Shown here piece after piece: positions 7,907-16,453 of a stretch of DNA of 64,000 nt. The stretch's first letter is position 1. Each line of letters opens with the position of its first letter. A model generated the notes under the pieces. That model was not told the origin of the DNA, did not search any database, and worked only from the letters and a program-made list of their open reading frames with translations. A program made the position numbers and the translations under genes. Source of the stretch: Dysosmobacter acutus (GTDB lineage Bacteria > Bacillota > Clostridia > Oscillospirales > Oscillospiraceae); contig NZ_JAHLQN010000001.1 of assembly GCF_018919205.1 (NCBI RefSeq), positions 1,488,001 to 1,552,000 on the forward strand. Reading direction: 5' to 3'.

Positions 7907-8624
7907 TCAGAAATGGAGCATCCTCCAGGGGGATGCCCTGAAGGTGCTGGGGACCTTTGCCCCCAACACCTTTGACGCGGTCATCACCGATCCGCCCTAT
8001 GCGTCCGGTGGACGCACCCAGGCGGAGAAAAACAAATCCACAGCCAGGAAGTATTCCAGCATGGGCGAGAATGCGCCGCCCCCTTTCGATGGGGACGCCA
8101 AGGACCAGCGCTCCTGGACCCGTTGGGCGGCGGAGTGGTTGTATGAAGCGCGAAAGGTATGCAAGAGCGGTGCGCCGGTATGTATGTTTATCGACTGGCG
8201 GCAGCTTCCCGCGGCGACAGACGCTCTCCAGTGGGCCGGTTGGATCTGGCGAGGCACCACTGTCTGGGATAAGGGCAACAGCCGCCCGCAGAAGGGGCGC
8301 TTCCGCCAGCAGGCGGAATATATCGTCTGGGGCTCCAACGGCGATATGCCCATCAGCCGCCCAGTCCCGTGTCTGCCGGGGGTGTTCAAATACGGCAATC
8401 CCCAGAGCCGCATCCATCTGACGGAGAAGCCGCTGCAGTTGATGCGGGACATCGTGAAGATCACGGAACCGAGCGGGCATATTCTGGACCCCTTTGCTGG
8501 CAGCGGTACCACGGTGCTGGCGGCTGTGCAGGAGGGCTATACCGCAACCGGCATCGAAGTCACAGACACCTACGCGGAGCTGGCGCGGGAACGCATCCGA
8601 GCCGAACTGGAAAAGGCGGCATGA
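7890..8624 (+). CDS. DNA N4/N6 amino-methyltransferase
   Basis: A 244-residue enzyme of the beta-class order: the catalytic DPPY motif comes first (residues 34-37) and the SAM-binding DPFAGSGTT near residue 200, preceded by HLTEKPLQLM. It should methylate the exocyclic amino group of adenine or cytosine in DNA. The start at 7890 is chosen because AAGGAG is well spaced and the DPPY position then matches the family. It closes the operon begun at 5125. No restriction partner is visible, so protection or epigenetic marking by a solitary enzyme is most likely. Confidence 0.88.
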   Translation: MSMSDNQKWSILQGDALKVLGTFAPNTFDAVITDPPYASGGRTQAEKNKSTARKYSSMGENAPPPFDGDAKDQRSWTRWAAEWLYEARKVCKSGAPVCMFIDWRQLPAATDALQWAGWIWRGTTVWDKGNSRPQKGRFRQQAEYIVWGSNGDMPISRPVPCLPGVFKYGNPQSRIHLTEKPLQLMRDIVKITEPSGHILDPFAGSGTTVLAAVQEGYTATGIEVTDTYAELARERIRAELEKAA

Positions 8625-8650
8625 TCTACTGGGCTGTCTGGCAACACTAC

Positions 8651-8679
8651 TTGCTAAAACAGGGATAAGTCGGTATAAT
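8651..8679 (+). promoter_or_regulatory. Strong sigma-70 type promoter before the HipA-like pair
   Basis: TTGCTA, a 17-base spacer and a perfect TATAAT lie 38 bases upstream of the small gene at 8718, so the two-gene unit to 9910 has its own promoter. Confidence 0.75.
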
Positions 8680-8717
8680 AAAAACAATAGAATGGTGCTA
8701 CAAGCGAGGACGCAGGT

Positions 8718-8990
8718 ATGAATGATCGAAACGCACAATATGATCCGGAAACGGGAAAGCCGCTGGACCAGTCCTATTTGGAATGTGGACTGCCGGAAGA
8801 CCTCCACGAATCCATCCTGAGAATGGAGGAATCATGGAACATCATTGATAGCGGCAGGCAGGATAACCATTGGGATCTCTGGTGGTGCGACCTGAATGCG
8901 CTGATCAATTCATATGAAGTAGAGCAGGTCATCTCATCAGAACAGGCATGGTATCTGAGAGAAAAATATCTCCGTATGGGAAAGGAGTGA
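8718..8990 (+). CDS. Small protein partner of HipA-like kinase
   Basis: A 90-residue acidic protein with several tryptophans (HWDLWWCDLN) and no recognised domain. It sits five bases ahead of the HipA-like gene under a dedicated promoter, the layout of a two-gene toxin-antitoxin or kinase-regulator unit. It has no obvious helix-turn-helix, unlike HipB, so if it is an antidote it probably acts by binding or as a substrate. That role is inference from position. Confidence 0.6.
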   Translation: MNDRNAQYDPETGKPLDQSYLECGLPEDLHESILRMEESWNIIDSGRQDNHWDLWWCDLNALINSYEVEQVISSEQAWYLREKYLRMGKE

Positions 8991-8995
8991 GTATA

Positions 8996-9910
8996 GTGCT
9001 TGATTTTACAGCCTTACCCACCCGCAATAAGTTTTATGCAGGAGCGAATGGCGCAAAGATCGCTGTCATTTACGACGGTGAACAGTATATGCTGAAATTC
9101 CCGGCACCCGCTCCTAAAAATAAAGAGTTGAGTTATGCCAATAGCTGCATTTCAGAATACATTGGCTGCCATATTTTCAACAGCGTTGGTATTGCCGCAC
9201 AGGAAACGCTTCTGGGAATCTACAGAAAGAACGGTGCGGAAAAAATTGTTGTTGCCTGCAAGGATTTCACTTCACCAGGAATCGTGCTGCAGGACTTCGC
9301 ATCTCTGAAAAATACGGTGATCAATTCCGGACACAGCGGCTATGGTACAGAACTGTCTGATATCACACAAGCTATGGAGGACCAGACAGCCTTTCCACCT
9401 GCGCTGCTGAAACAGCACTTCTGGGATATGTTCATTGTAGATGCCTTGATCGGCAACTGGGATCGGCATAACGGCAACTGGGGATTTCTGTATAATACCA
9501 TGACGGATGAGATCCACTTGGCTCCTGTATATGACTGCGGCAGCAGCCTTTACCCACAGGCAGACGAAAGCATCATGCGAAATACACTGGAAAGCCAGAA
9601 AGAACAGGACCTTCGGACCTTTTCTCTACCTCTCTCCGGCATAAAGATCAACGGACAGAGAATCAATTATTTTAACTTCCTTTCGTCGTTGTCTTATCCG
9701 GATTGCAATGCGGCACTGAAGCGAATCCTTCCGAGAATCAATATGGAGCAAGTATTTGCAATCATCGATGAAACGCCATTTGCGTCTGATTTGCAAAAGC
9801 AGTTTTATAAGACCATGCTGCAGGCCAGAAAAGAGCGAATTCTCGATTTCTCAATGCGAAAATTGAAGAAGCGGGAGCGTTCAGCGCACGACCATGATTT
9901 TGAACGGTAA
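8996..9910 (+). CDS. HipA-like / CtkA family Ser-Thr kinase
   Basis: The 304-residue product resembles the kinase part of HipA and CtkA proteins. IAVIYDGEQYMLKFP gives the ATP-lysine strand, GNWDRHNGNWGFL near residue 152 is the catalytic loop with Asp and Asn, and YDCGSSL near residue 179 is the metal-binding aspartate. The HipA N-terminal extension is missing, as in CtkA-type proteins. The GTG at 8996 is chosen because GGAG lies nine bases upstream and the protein then starts at the first kinase strand. It could act as a persistence or defence toxin; a terminator follows at 9919. Confidence 0.78.
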   Translation: MLDFTALPTRNKFYAGANGAKIAVIYDGEQYMLKFPAPAPKNKELSYANSCISEYIGCHIFNSVGIAAQETLLGIYRKNGAEKIVVACKDFTSPGIVLQDFASLKNTVINSGHSGYGTELSDITQAMEDQTAFPPALLKQHFWDMFIVDALIGNWDRHNGNWGFLYNTMTDEIHLAPVYDCGSSLYPQADESIMRNTLESQKEQDLRTFSLPLSGIKINGQRINYFNFLSSLSYPDCNAALKRILPRINMEQVFAIIDETPFASDLQKQFYKTMLQARKERILDFSMRKLKKRERSAHDHDFER

Positions 9911-9918
9911 TAATGACA

Positions 9919-9956
9919 GGCAGGGTGTCATCAAGACACCCTGCCGTTTCTATTTT
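9919..9956 (+). terminator. Intrinsic terminator after the HipA-like gene
   Basis: An 11-bp perfect stem (GGCAGGGTGTC paired to GACACCCTGCC, five-base loop) is followed by GTTTCTATTTT. A second short inverted repeat with the same GGGTGT/ACACCC arms follows at 9957-9976. Confidence 0.8.
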
Positions 9957-10278
9957 GGGTGTTACATTGACACCCTGTGCGGAAGGACCCTGCGAAACCG
10001 GATGTCTGGCGCTGCTGCCAGGCATTTCTTTTTTCTGGAAAAGGTGCGGACCGTGTCCGCCTGTATTGGAATCAACCTACCTCTCAAAAAACGCCCCGCC
10101 GTCGGCGGGGAACAGCCAACGCCGCCGATGGCGGCGCTGGCGCAACGCCGCCGATGGCGGCGCTGGCGCAAGCATCGCGCAAATGTACATTTGCACAGCT
10201 TGCCGAGGATACCCCGGTCCCCTATGCCGCCTGCTGGCGGAAAAACTTGCGGCTATACGCCGCAGGAAGGAGAAAAAT
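9957..10278 (+). promoter_or_regulatory. Structured non-coding region, candidate ICE oriT
   Basis: This gene-free stretch ends at the mobC start and is dense in secondary structure: TGCGGAC/GTCCGC around 10050, CCCCGCC/GGCGGGG at 10094-10110, two 26-bp tandem units at 10117-10168, and the palindrome GCAAATGTACATTTGC around 10180. Relaxase genes of this type usually lie just downstream of their transfer origin. No nick site is identified, so the oriT call rests on position and structure. Confidence 0.5.
10117..10168 (+). repeat. Two perfect tandem copies of a 26-bp hairpin unit
   Basis: Two identical adjacent 26-base units (10117-10142 and 10143-10168), each containing GCCGCCGATGGCGGC, itself a small hairpin. 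They lie 110 bases upstream of mobC and could be binding sites for a relaxosome protein. Confidence 0.85.
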
Positions 10279-10596
10279 GTGGATGAGAACAAGAAAGAAC
10301 ACCATCTGCACATCGTACTGACAACACAGCAGTATCAGCTGCTGTGCTGTCAGGCCAAAGAGTGCAGGCTGACAAAACGGGCATATCTTGCACGGCTTAT
10401 TGAGGGACGACCGGTCAAAGCCCGCCCTACAAAAGAAATTAAAGAGCTCCGGACGGAAATACATCATATCGGCAACAACATCAACCAGATCGCCCGCAGC
10501 GTCAATGCAGGAATTGCGAAGCCGGAGGATGCCAAACGGGGACTCTATCTTCTGGATCAGGTATATGAGCTTATGTTCCGGATAGCGAATAAGTAA
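10279..10596 (+). CDS. mobC: Plasmid mobilization relaxosome protein MobC
   Basis: A 105-residue basic protein with the MobC layout: a short N-terminal strand (HHLHIVLTTQQ) for DNA contact, then a conserved C-terminal helix pair containing LRTEIHHIGNNINQIAR, the family signature. MobC helps the relaxase open oriT. The GTG at 10279 follows AGGAAGGAG by about seven bases and is the only well-placed start; an ATG two bases earlier is in another frame. Its stop codon overlaps the relaxase start (TAATG), indicating coupled translation. Confidence 0.85.
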   Translation: MDENKKEHHLHIVLTTQQYQLLCCQAKECRLTKRAYLARLIEGRPVKARPTKEIKELRTEIHHIGNNINQIARSVNAGIAKPEDAKRGLYLLDQVYELMFRIANK

Positions 10597-12002
10597 TGGC
10601 TGTTACGAAAATCCTGCCCCGTAACGGCGGCTTAAAAGAAGCTATTGATTATGTTCTGAACGGTGACAAAACGGATGGGCATATTTTAACAGCACATTTT
10701 AATTGCGATCCAGGGAGAGAGTACCGCGAGATGATGAAAACAAAGCTGGAAACCGGACGATTGGATAAGCGTCAATGCTATCACATCATTCAATCGTTCA
10801 AGCCTGGTGAAATCACACCTGAACTTGCTTTAGAAATTGCTAAAGCATTTGCGCAGGAACACTTGGACGGCTTTGAGGTTGTGATTGGGACCCATGTAGA
10901 CCGGCATCATATCCATTCACATATCGTATTTAATTCGGTGAATGCAGATACCGGCGAAAAGTATCACAGTACGCAGCAAAGCTACTACCAGCAGATCCGT
11001 GCCATTTCAGACCGGCTCTGCCGGGAGCATGGATTGTCCGTCATCGTGCAGGGCGAGCCTGCCAGGTCGGTCAGCTACATCGAGTGGCTGCGCCAGTCCA
11101 AAGGGCAGCCCACCTTCCGCTCCATGCTGGAGGCAGATCTGCGGGATGCTATCCGGGACGCCAACGACCTCGGCCACTTCTTCCTGCTCATGGAGCATAA
11201 GGGGTATGAGATCCATCATGGAGGCAGGCTCGGCTTCCGCCTGCGAGGACAGGACCGATACCAGTACCCCGGCAGGCGAGATCCGCTGTTCACAGAGGAC
11301 GGTATCCGCACTGCCATCCAGGGCAACCTGGAACAGATTGAAGCGGGACTGCGGCCTGTCTTGCCTGCGCGGCCGGCGTATCAGCCGTACCGGAAACATC
11401 CCAAGTACAGCGGCTTCCTTGCCCTCTATGTCCATTATCTCTATCTGCTGGGCAAGATCGGAAAGCGGCAGTATCCGCCCCGCATGACACCGCATCTGCG
11501 GCAGGCGGTCATGCGCTTTGAACGGTATCAGGCACAGTTCGCGTTCCTGCGGAAAAATGACATCACAACGCCTGCTGACATGGCGGCATTCGAACAACGC
11601 ACAGAGGAAACGCTGGGCAGATTGACAAAGCAGCGGACCCTCCTCAATGTGCGGAAGAAGAAACGCCAGCCGCTCTACGCGGCGCTGGCAGACGCGGAGG
11701 CGCTGGAACCCAGCAAGGCGTTATACGAGGAAGGGCTCATCGGCATGGAGCAGGAATTCGAGCAGTATATGAAAGCCGTGAAGCTGCTGGAGGACAGCGG
11801 CATTCCGCAGGAAGTGCTGAAGAAAGAAAAGGCAGAAGTGTATGAACAGCTCTCAGAGGTGAATCGGGAGATCCGGGCGGAGCGGGAAAAGTGGAAGCTC
11901 TGCCGGGAGATCTGCCAGCAGACGCCTGTAATGGAGCAGGACATCCAGAAAACAGAAGAACACCAGAAGGAGGTGCGGGAGCATGAACATCGGAGGCGGT
12001 GA
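10596..12002 (+). CDS. MOBP-type relaxase (mobilization nuclease)
   Basis: The 468-residue protein is the ICE relaxase that nicks oriT and leads the strand into the recipient. The histidine triad lies at residues 100-109 (HVDRHHIHSH), with candidate catalytic tyrosines in the N-terminal 60 residues (DYVLNG). The last 150 residues are charged and likely coiled coil. It is preceded by MobC and followed by PcfB with a 20-base overlap. It differs from the MobA/MobL relaxase of the nested element at 17836, so two unrelated transfer origins are served in this window. Confidence 0.9.
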   Translation: MAVTKILPRNGGLKEAIDYVLNGDKTDGHILTAHFNCDPGREYREMMKTKLETGRLDKRQCYHIIQSFKPGEITPELALEIAKAFAQEHLDGFEVVIGTHVDRHHIHSHIVFNSVNADTGEKYHSTQQSYYQQIRAISDRLCREHGLSVIVQGEPARSVSYIEWLRQSKGQPTFRSMLEADLRDAIRDANDLGHFFLLMEHKGYEIHHGGRLGFRLRGQDRYQYPGRRDPLFTEDGIRTAIQGNLEQIEAGLRPVLPARPAYQPYRKHPKYSGFLALYVHYLYLLGKIGKRQYPPRMTPHLRQAVMRFERYQAQFAFLRKNDITTPADMAAFEQRTEETLGRLTKQRTLLNVRKKKRQPLYAALADAEALEPSKALYEEGLIGMEQEFEQYMKAVKLLEDSGIPQEVLKKEKAEVYEQLSEVNREIRAEREKWKLCREICQQTPVMEQDIQKTEEHQKEVREHEHRRR

Positions 12003-12717
12003 AGCGGCGGACCAGCTGGTACGCATGATGCTCTCCGGTAGCGAGGTCGCTGTCCGGCTGAGCGGCTCCGCCATCAAAAATATGCTGGCGCTCACTATGG
12101 CGCTGGCAAAAAACCACAAGACCATTTCCGGTAAAGTCAATCTGGTCAAGATGCTGAAGGAGACCCGCGATGTGCGGCGATTTTCCATGTCACCGGAACA
12201 GTATCAGCAATTCAGGCAGCGGGCAGGAAAACAGAAGATCCTGTTCTCTGCCATCCGTGATTCGGATAACAAGGGAAAAGTCGTGGATGTGATCATGCCG
12301 GTAACGGAGATCGACCGCGCCAATATGATCTTTGAGCGCATCCGATATACCGGGCAGCCGGAGCAGGCGCGGCAGGATGCCCCCTCTAAGGAGCAGGAAG
12401 CCCGTGTGGGACAGGAGGCGCCGCAGCGCGAACAGCAACGCCCCCAGCAGGGGGAAACGCCTGTGACACCGCCTGTGGGCAAGCGGCAGGAGGTGGCGCC
12501 AAAAAAAGAATCTCGGTCGGGAACAGACTTGCCAGATACCAAAGGCAGATCGACCTCATTCAGCGACAGGGAAACGGCTGCCGGGACGATGACGAATGAG
12601 CGGTCTTCGGTTCTGGAACGGCTGAAAGGGTATCAGGCGCAGCTGGATACCCGGCAGAAGTCTGCCCCGGCCAAGGAAAAGGTCCGTCAAAAAGTACGAC
12701 CGGACAGGACAAAGTAA
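11983..12717 (+). CDS. PcfB family protein (DUF3801)
   Basis: A 244-residue protein with an N-terminal PcfB/DUF3801 domain (about residues 1-125: MLSGSEVAVRLSG, then SGKVNLVKMLKE) and a glutamine/proline-rich disordered tail. PcfB of enterococcal plasmid pCF10 binds relaxase and links the relaxosome to the coupling protein. Its place between relaxase and virD4 fits that role. The start overlaps the relaxase gene, with AAGGAGG ahead of the ATG. Confidence 0.8.
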   Translation: MNIGGGEAADQLVRMMLSGSEVAVRLSGSAIKNMLALTMALAKNHKTISGKVNLVKMLKETRDVRRFSMSPEQYQQFRQRAGKQKILFSAIRDSDNKGKVVDVIMPVTEIDRANMIFERIRYTGQPEQARQDAPSKEQEARVGQEAPQREQQRPQQGETPVTPPVGKRQEVAPKKESRSGTDLPDTKGRSTSFSDRETAAGTMTNERSSVLERLKGYQAQLDTRQKSAPAKEKVRQKVRPDRTK

Positions 12718-12789
12718 GAAAGCCGTTTCGTCAGCAAGGCCGGCAGAGTGGAATGCTTTGCCGGCCTCGTATTTTTTATGCAGGAGGTG

Positions 12790-13715
12790 ATGCGGCTGAA
12801 AAAGACATCCCAAACAACGGATCTGGTACTTGCGCTGTTCCTCTATATCCCTGTGATATGGGCGGCGCTGCTGATCGCCCAGTCCCTTGGCGGCGGTCTG
12901 CCGGAGCTGCTATCAAACTTAACTGCCGCGCTGGAACGGCCTTTCCAGATCCAATGGACAGACAAGAGCCTGTTGTCCATTCTCGTCTGCACCGGCGCAT
13001 ATCTCATGGGGCTGTGTCTCTATGCTTCCGGACAGGGCAGAACACGGGACGGAGAGGAACACGGCTCCGCCGCATGGGGCTCTCCCCGGCAGCTCAACGC
13101 GCAGTTCCGGCAGAAGGAGAACAAGATCCTCACCCGCCATGTGCGGCTGGGGCTGGATACCCACAAGCACCGGCGCTCACTGAATGTGCTGGTCATTGGC
13201 GGCAGCGGCGCCGCCAAGACGCGCGGCTATGTCAAGCCCAACATTCTGGAAGCAAACAGCAACTATGTGATCACGGACCCGAAGATGGAGGTGCTGACCG
13301 CCACCGGAGGGTATCTGAAACGGCAGGGATACGACATCCGAGTGCTGAATCTGGTAGATCTGTCGCAGTCGGACGGCTATAACCCGTTCCGCTATCTGCG
13401 GGATGAAAAGGACGCGCTGAAGCTGGTGAACACGCTGATTCAGGCGACCACGCCCAAGGGCAGTCACGAGTCCGATCCGTTCTGGTCGAAGTCCGAGACA
13501 GCACTGCTGCAGGCCATCATCCTCATGCTGTTCCAGGAAGCGCCGGAATATGAGCAGAATTTTTCAATGGTGCTGCGTGTGCTGGAATATGCCGAAGTGA
13601 AGGAGGACGATGACGAGTATGTCTCCCCGCTGGATCTGCTGTTCCGGGCAATGGAGTATGAGAACCCGGAAAGTGTTGCCCTGCGTCAATATAAGGTTTT
13701 TAAGCAGGCGGCGGG
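12790..13715 (+). pseudogene. virD4: VirD4-like coupling protein, 5' fragment
   Basis: The first 309 codons of a VirD4/TraG-type coupling ATPase. Two membrane segments (about residues 12-33 and 57-75) precede the motor domain, which has HGSAAWGS and a P-loop-like GGSGAAKT near residue 137. The last P-loop glycine is alanine here, unusual for a working Walker A. The frame is interrupted after KQAAG by the element at 13716-21548. It stays open through the element's left end into the recombinase gene, so a fusion protein is possible. AGGAGG lies only two bases before the ATG at 12790, so the start is uncertain; an in-frame ATG at 12778 is the alternative. Confidence 0.9.
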
Positions 13716-13769
13716 TGTTGTATGCTCTAAAAGACTTCTTAATCAAGCGGTTGGGAAGTCTCTTAGAAC
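13714..13769 (+). repeat. Left attachment end of the nested element
   Basis: The shared GG is followed by inverted arms at 13724-13740 and 13753-13769 (TCTAAAAGACTT against AAGTCTCTTAGA). These are probably the recombinase half-sites at the left end. Confidence 0.65.
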
Positions 13770-13803
13770 ACATAACCTAAAATCGAAGAAAGGAGCGCAA
13801 GCG

Positions 13804-15690
13804 ATGAGAAAAAACGAGAAAATCACAGCTCTGTACGAACGACTGAGCCGTGATGACTTTGGCAAAGATGATGACCAGCAGCGTGAGAGCAATTCCATTT
13901 CCAATCAAAAGGCTATGTTGGAGGAGTTCGCCGCACGGCAGGGGTTTACGAACATTGTCCATTTCACGGACGATGGCATTAGTGGTACTTGCTTTGACCG
14001 TCCCGGATTTCTGGCAATGATGAAAGAGGTGGAAGCCGGGAATGTGGAGTACCTGTGTATCAAGGACATGAGCCGCATGGGTCGTGACTATCTGAAAGTC
14101 GGTCAGATTATGGAAATCCTGCGTCAGCGTAGCGTGCGACTTATCGCTATCAATGACGGCGTGGATAGTGCCAGAGGTGACGATGATTTTACCCCTTTCC
14201 GCAACATTATGAACGAGTATTACGCCAGAGACACCAGCCGTAAAATCCGTTCCACTTTCCAGTCCAAAGGCAAGTCCGGCAAGCACCTCACAGGCACGGT
14301 CATTTACGGCTATCTCTGGAACGAAGCCAGAGACCAATGGTTGGTTGACCCCGAAGCCGCTGATGTGGTCAAGCGCATCTTTGCCATGACGATTGAGGGC
14401 TACGGTCCGTATCAGATCGCCAGCAAGCTGAAAGAAGAAAAAATCCTCATTCCGTCCGCTTACCTTGCCCAGCACGGCGAGGGTGTGAATAAAAACAAGA
14501 CTTTCAAAGATGTGTACGGCTGGGGTTCTTCCACCATCTGCAACATTCTTGAAAAGCGTGAATATCTGGGACACACCATCAACTTCAAGACTCGAAAGCA
14601 CTTCAAGGACAAGAAAAGCCATTATGTCCCGGAGGACGAATGGACGATTTTCGAGAATACCCATGAAGCTATCATTGACCAGCAGACCTTTGACCTTGTG
14701 CAGAAAATCCGTGGGAATGTCAGACGCTACCCGGACGGCTGGGGCGAAGCAGCTCCCCTCACAGGCTTGCTTTATTGTGCCGATTGCGGCGGCAAGATGT
14801 ATGTCCACCGTACCAACAACGGCAAGCGTATTTCTCAATATACCTGTTCCCAATACAGCAAAGTCCCAGTTGGAAAGCTCTGCACGACACAGCACCGTAT
14901 CAATGAAGATGTGGTACTGTCCCTTGTTTCCGAAATGCTCAAAGCTATTGCCGAGTATGCCAAGCATGACCGAGCCGAGTTTGTCCGTGTGGTGCAGGAA
15001 GCGCAGTCCAGCCAGCAGACGGCAGAGGTCAGAAAACAGCGCACACGCCTTGCCACAGCAAAGCAGAGAGTTTCCGAGCTGGAAGTCCTGCTCTGCAAAA
15101 TCTATGAGGACAACATTTTAGGCAAGCTGTCCGACAGCAGATACGCCACTCTGGACGCTCAATACGAAAAGGAACAGTCCGAGCTTACCGCTGAAATCTC
15201 TGTTCTGGAAAAGGCTGTCAAGAGCTATGAGAAGCACGAAAAGGACGCTGACCGTTTTATCGCTCTGATTGACAAATATGAGAACTTCGACAAGCTGACC
15301 ATTGCCATGCTCAACGAGTTTATCGAGAAAATCCTTGTGCATGAGCGTGACCGCAAGGGCAGTATACAGACCACACAGGAGGTCGAGATTTACTTCAATT
15401 TTGTCGGGCGATTTGTTCCTCCGGCGTTTGGAGAAGTGGAGCTTACCCCAGAGGAATTAGAAGAAATCCGCAAGCGTGAGGAACGCAAAGACAGGCTTCA
15501 TCAGAACTACTTGAAGCGGAAAGCCAGCGGAGCGCAGAAGCGATACGAGGACAAAATCAAGGGGAGAAAAAAGGCAGAAATCGAAGCCAAGAAAGCCGCC
15601 ATTCGTGCGGAGGATATTGCAAAGGGCGTGTTCGTTCCCGCCAGCAGTTTACCGCAGAGAGAGCCGATGAAAGGAGTACAAACAGCATGA
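13804..15690 (+). CDS. TnpX-like large serine recombinase
   Basis: A 628-residue site-specific recombinase that excises and inserts the nested element. The resolvase domain begins TALYERLSRDD with the catalytic serine at residue 15 and includes DDGISGT and MSRMGRDYLKVGQ. The recombinase domain and a zinc ribbon (CADCGGKM, then CSQY) follow. A long coiled coil and a C-terminal DUF4368-like segment (EVEIYFNFVGRF) complete it. The ATG at 13804 is supported by AAAGGAG seven bases upstream. The upstream frame is also open to the virD4 fragment. The stop overlaps tnpV by 4 bases. Confidence 0.93.
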   Translation: MRKNEKITALYERLSRDDFGKDDDQQRESNSISNQKAMLEEFAARQGFTNIVHFTDDGISGTCFDRPGFLAMMKEVEAGNVEYLCIKDMSRMGRDYLKVGQIMEILRQRSVRLIAINDGVDSARGDDDFTPFRNIMNEYYARDTSRKIRSTFQSKGKSGKHLTGTVIYGYLWNEARDQWLVDPEAADVVKRIFAMTIEGYGPYQIASKLKEEKILIPSAYLAQHGEGVNKNKTFKDVYGWGSSTICNILEKREYLGHTINFKTRKHFKDKKSHYVPEDEWTIFENTHEAIIDQQTFDLVQKIRGNVRRYPDGWGEAAPLTGLLYCADCGGKMYVHRTNNGKRISQYTCSQYSKVPVGKLCTTQHRINEDVVLSLVSEMLKAIAEYAKHDRAEFVRVVQEAQSSQQTAEVRKQRTRLATAKQRVSELEVLLCKIYEDNILGKLSDSRYATLDAQYEKEQSELTAEISVLEKAVKSYEKHEKDADRFIALIDKYENFDKLTIAMLNEFIEKILVHERDRKGSIQTTQEVEIYFNFVGRFVPPAFGEVELTPEELEEIRKREERKDRLHQNYLKRKASGAQKRYEDKIKGRKKAEIEAKKAAIRAEDIAKGVFVPASSLPQREPMKGVQTA

Positions 15691-16031
15691 ATATCACTTA
15701 CACACGGAACGGCGATTATCTTATCCCGAACATCATTATCCGCAAGACCAAGCCCATCGGACACTACGGCAGACTTCGCAAGGCGTATTTAGAAATGCAC
15801 CGCCCGATACTGTTCAATGAACTGGTGCTATCCGACAAGCTCTTTGAACATTGCGCCGAGATTGAAGAAGCGGCACGAAAACGCATGGAGCTGATCGTGC
15901 CGAAGCTGGCAAAGCAGTACGGCGTGACCGAGCAACTGAAAGCCGATAATCAAATGGAATGGGTGCGGCAGATGAACGCTTGCAAGGCACAGGCAGAGGA
16001 GATTGTGAAAGCGGAATTGATTTATGATTGA
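15687..16031 (+). CDS. tnpV: TnpV family protein
   Basis: A 114-residue transposon-encoded protein of the TnpV family: GHYGRLRKAYLEMHRP near residue 25, a central acidic helix and a basic C-terminal half. TnpV genes accompany TnpX-type recombinases in Tn4451-like elements; the role is unclear but an accessory DNA-binding function is usually assumed. It overlaps the recombinase stop and is followed by a terminator at 16038. Confidence 0.85.
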   Translation: MNITYTRNGDYLIPNIIIRKTKPIGHYGRLRKAYLEMHRPILFNELVLSDKLFEHCAEIEEAARKRMELIVPKLAKQYGVTEQLKADNQMEWVRQMNACKAQAEEIVKAELIYD

Positions 16032-16037
16032 GCGAGG

Positions 16038-16067
16038 AAGTCCGGGCAGAAAACTGTTCGGACTTTT
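16038..16067 (+). terminator. Intrinsic terminator after tnpV
   Basis: AAGTCCG pairs with CGGACTT across a 14-base loop and is followed by TTC; it closes the recombinase-tnpV unit. Confidence 0.65.
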
Positions 16068-16110
16068 CTCATATAGTCCAAAGTTGCGGTAGAACTGTTC
16101 ACAAGTTTTA

Positions 16111-16119
16111 TGGTATAAT
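16111..16119 (+). promoter_or_regulatory. Extended -10 promoter
   Basis: TGGTATAAT matches an extended -10 element in an AT-rich stretch about 140 bases upstream of the small gene at 16263. No good -35 is visible. Confidence 0.5.
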
Positions 16120-16262
16120 TTGAATACGAAAATTAAGCAACAAATCGGAATTTGCAAAGGAGCGTGATTGTATATTTTGTTGGACGCGTTGTTGGAAATG
16201 TTGTGCCGTTTAAGTTGGATAGGTAGACGAGCGACAATTTGAAGTTGTGGAGGAAAAGCATT

Positions 16263-16427
16263 ATGAAAAAAATTATGTTTGGTAACAGTTTAATGCTCTT
16301 AGGTATTGCAATAATGATTCTTGCAGGTTTAGAGCTGATATACATTGGTATTGTGTGGGCGTCTTTTCTTTTAATACCTGTAGGATTTATTATGGCTGTT
16401 ATAGGGTTTTTTAGCAAAGACAGTTAA
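16263..16427 (+). CDS. Small two-helix membrane peptide
   Basis: A 54-residue peptide consisting almost wholly of two hydrophobic segments (LMLLGIAIMILAGL and SFLLIPVGFIMAVIGFF) with charged ends. The ATG at 16263 has GGAGG eleven bases upstream. It lies in the AT-rich cargo part of the nested element between tnpV and the oriT. No family is recognised; it could be an immunity, toxin or orphan membrane peptide. Confidence 0.5.
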   Translation: MKKIMFGNSLMLLGIAIMILAGLELIYIGIVWASFLLIPVGFIMAVIGFFSKDS

Positions 16428-16453
16428 ATTCCAGTTTGTCGCACTGATAAAAA

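Noticed and set aside
10117-10168. Tandem 26-bp units considered as a CRISPR array
   Set aside because: Only two directly adjacent units without spacers; hairpin content and location before mobC suit an oriT or binding site.
13777-14967. Minus-strand frame of 396 codons opposite the TnpX-like recombinase
   Set aside because: Shadow of the recombinase codons; no start site or domain.
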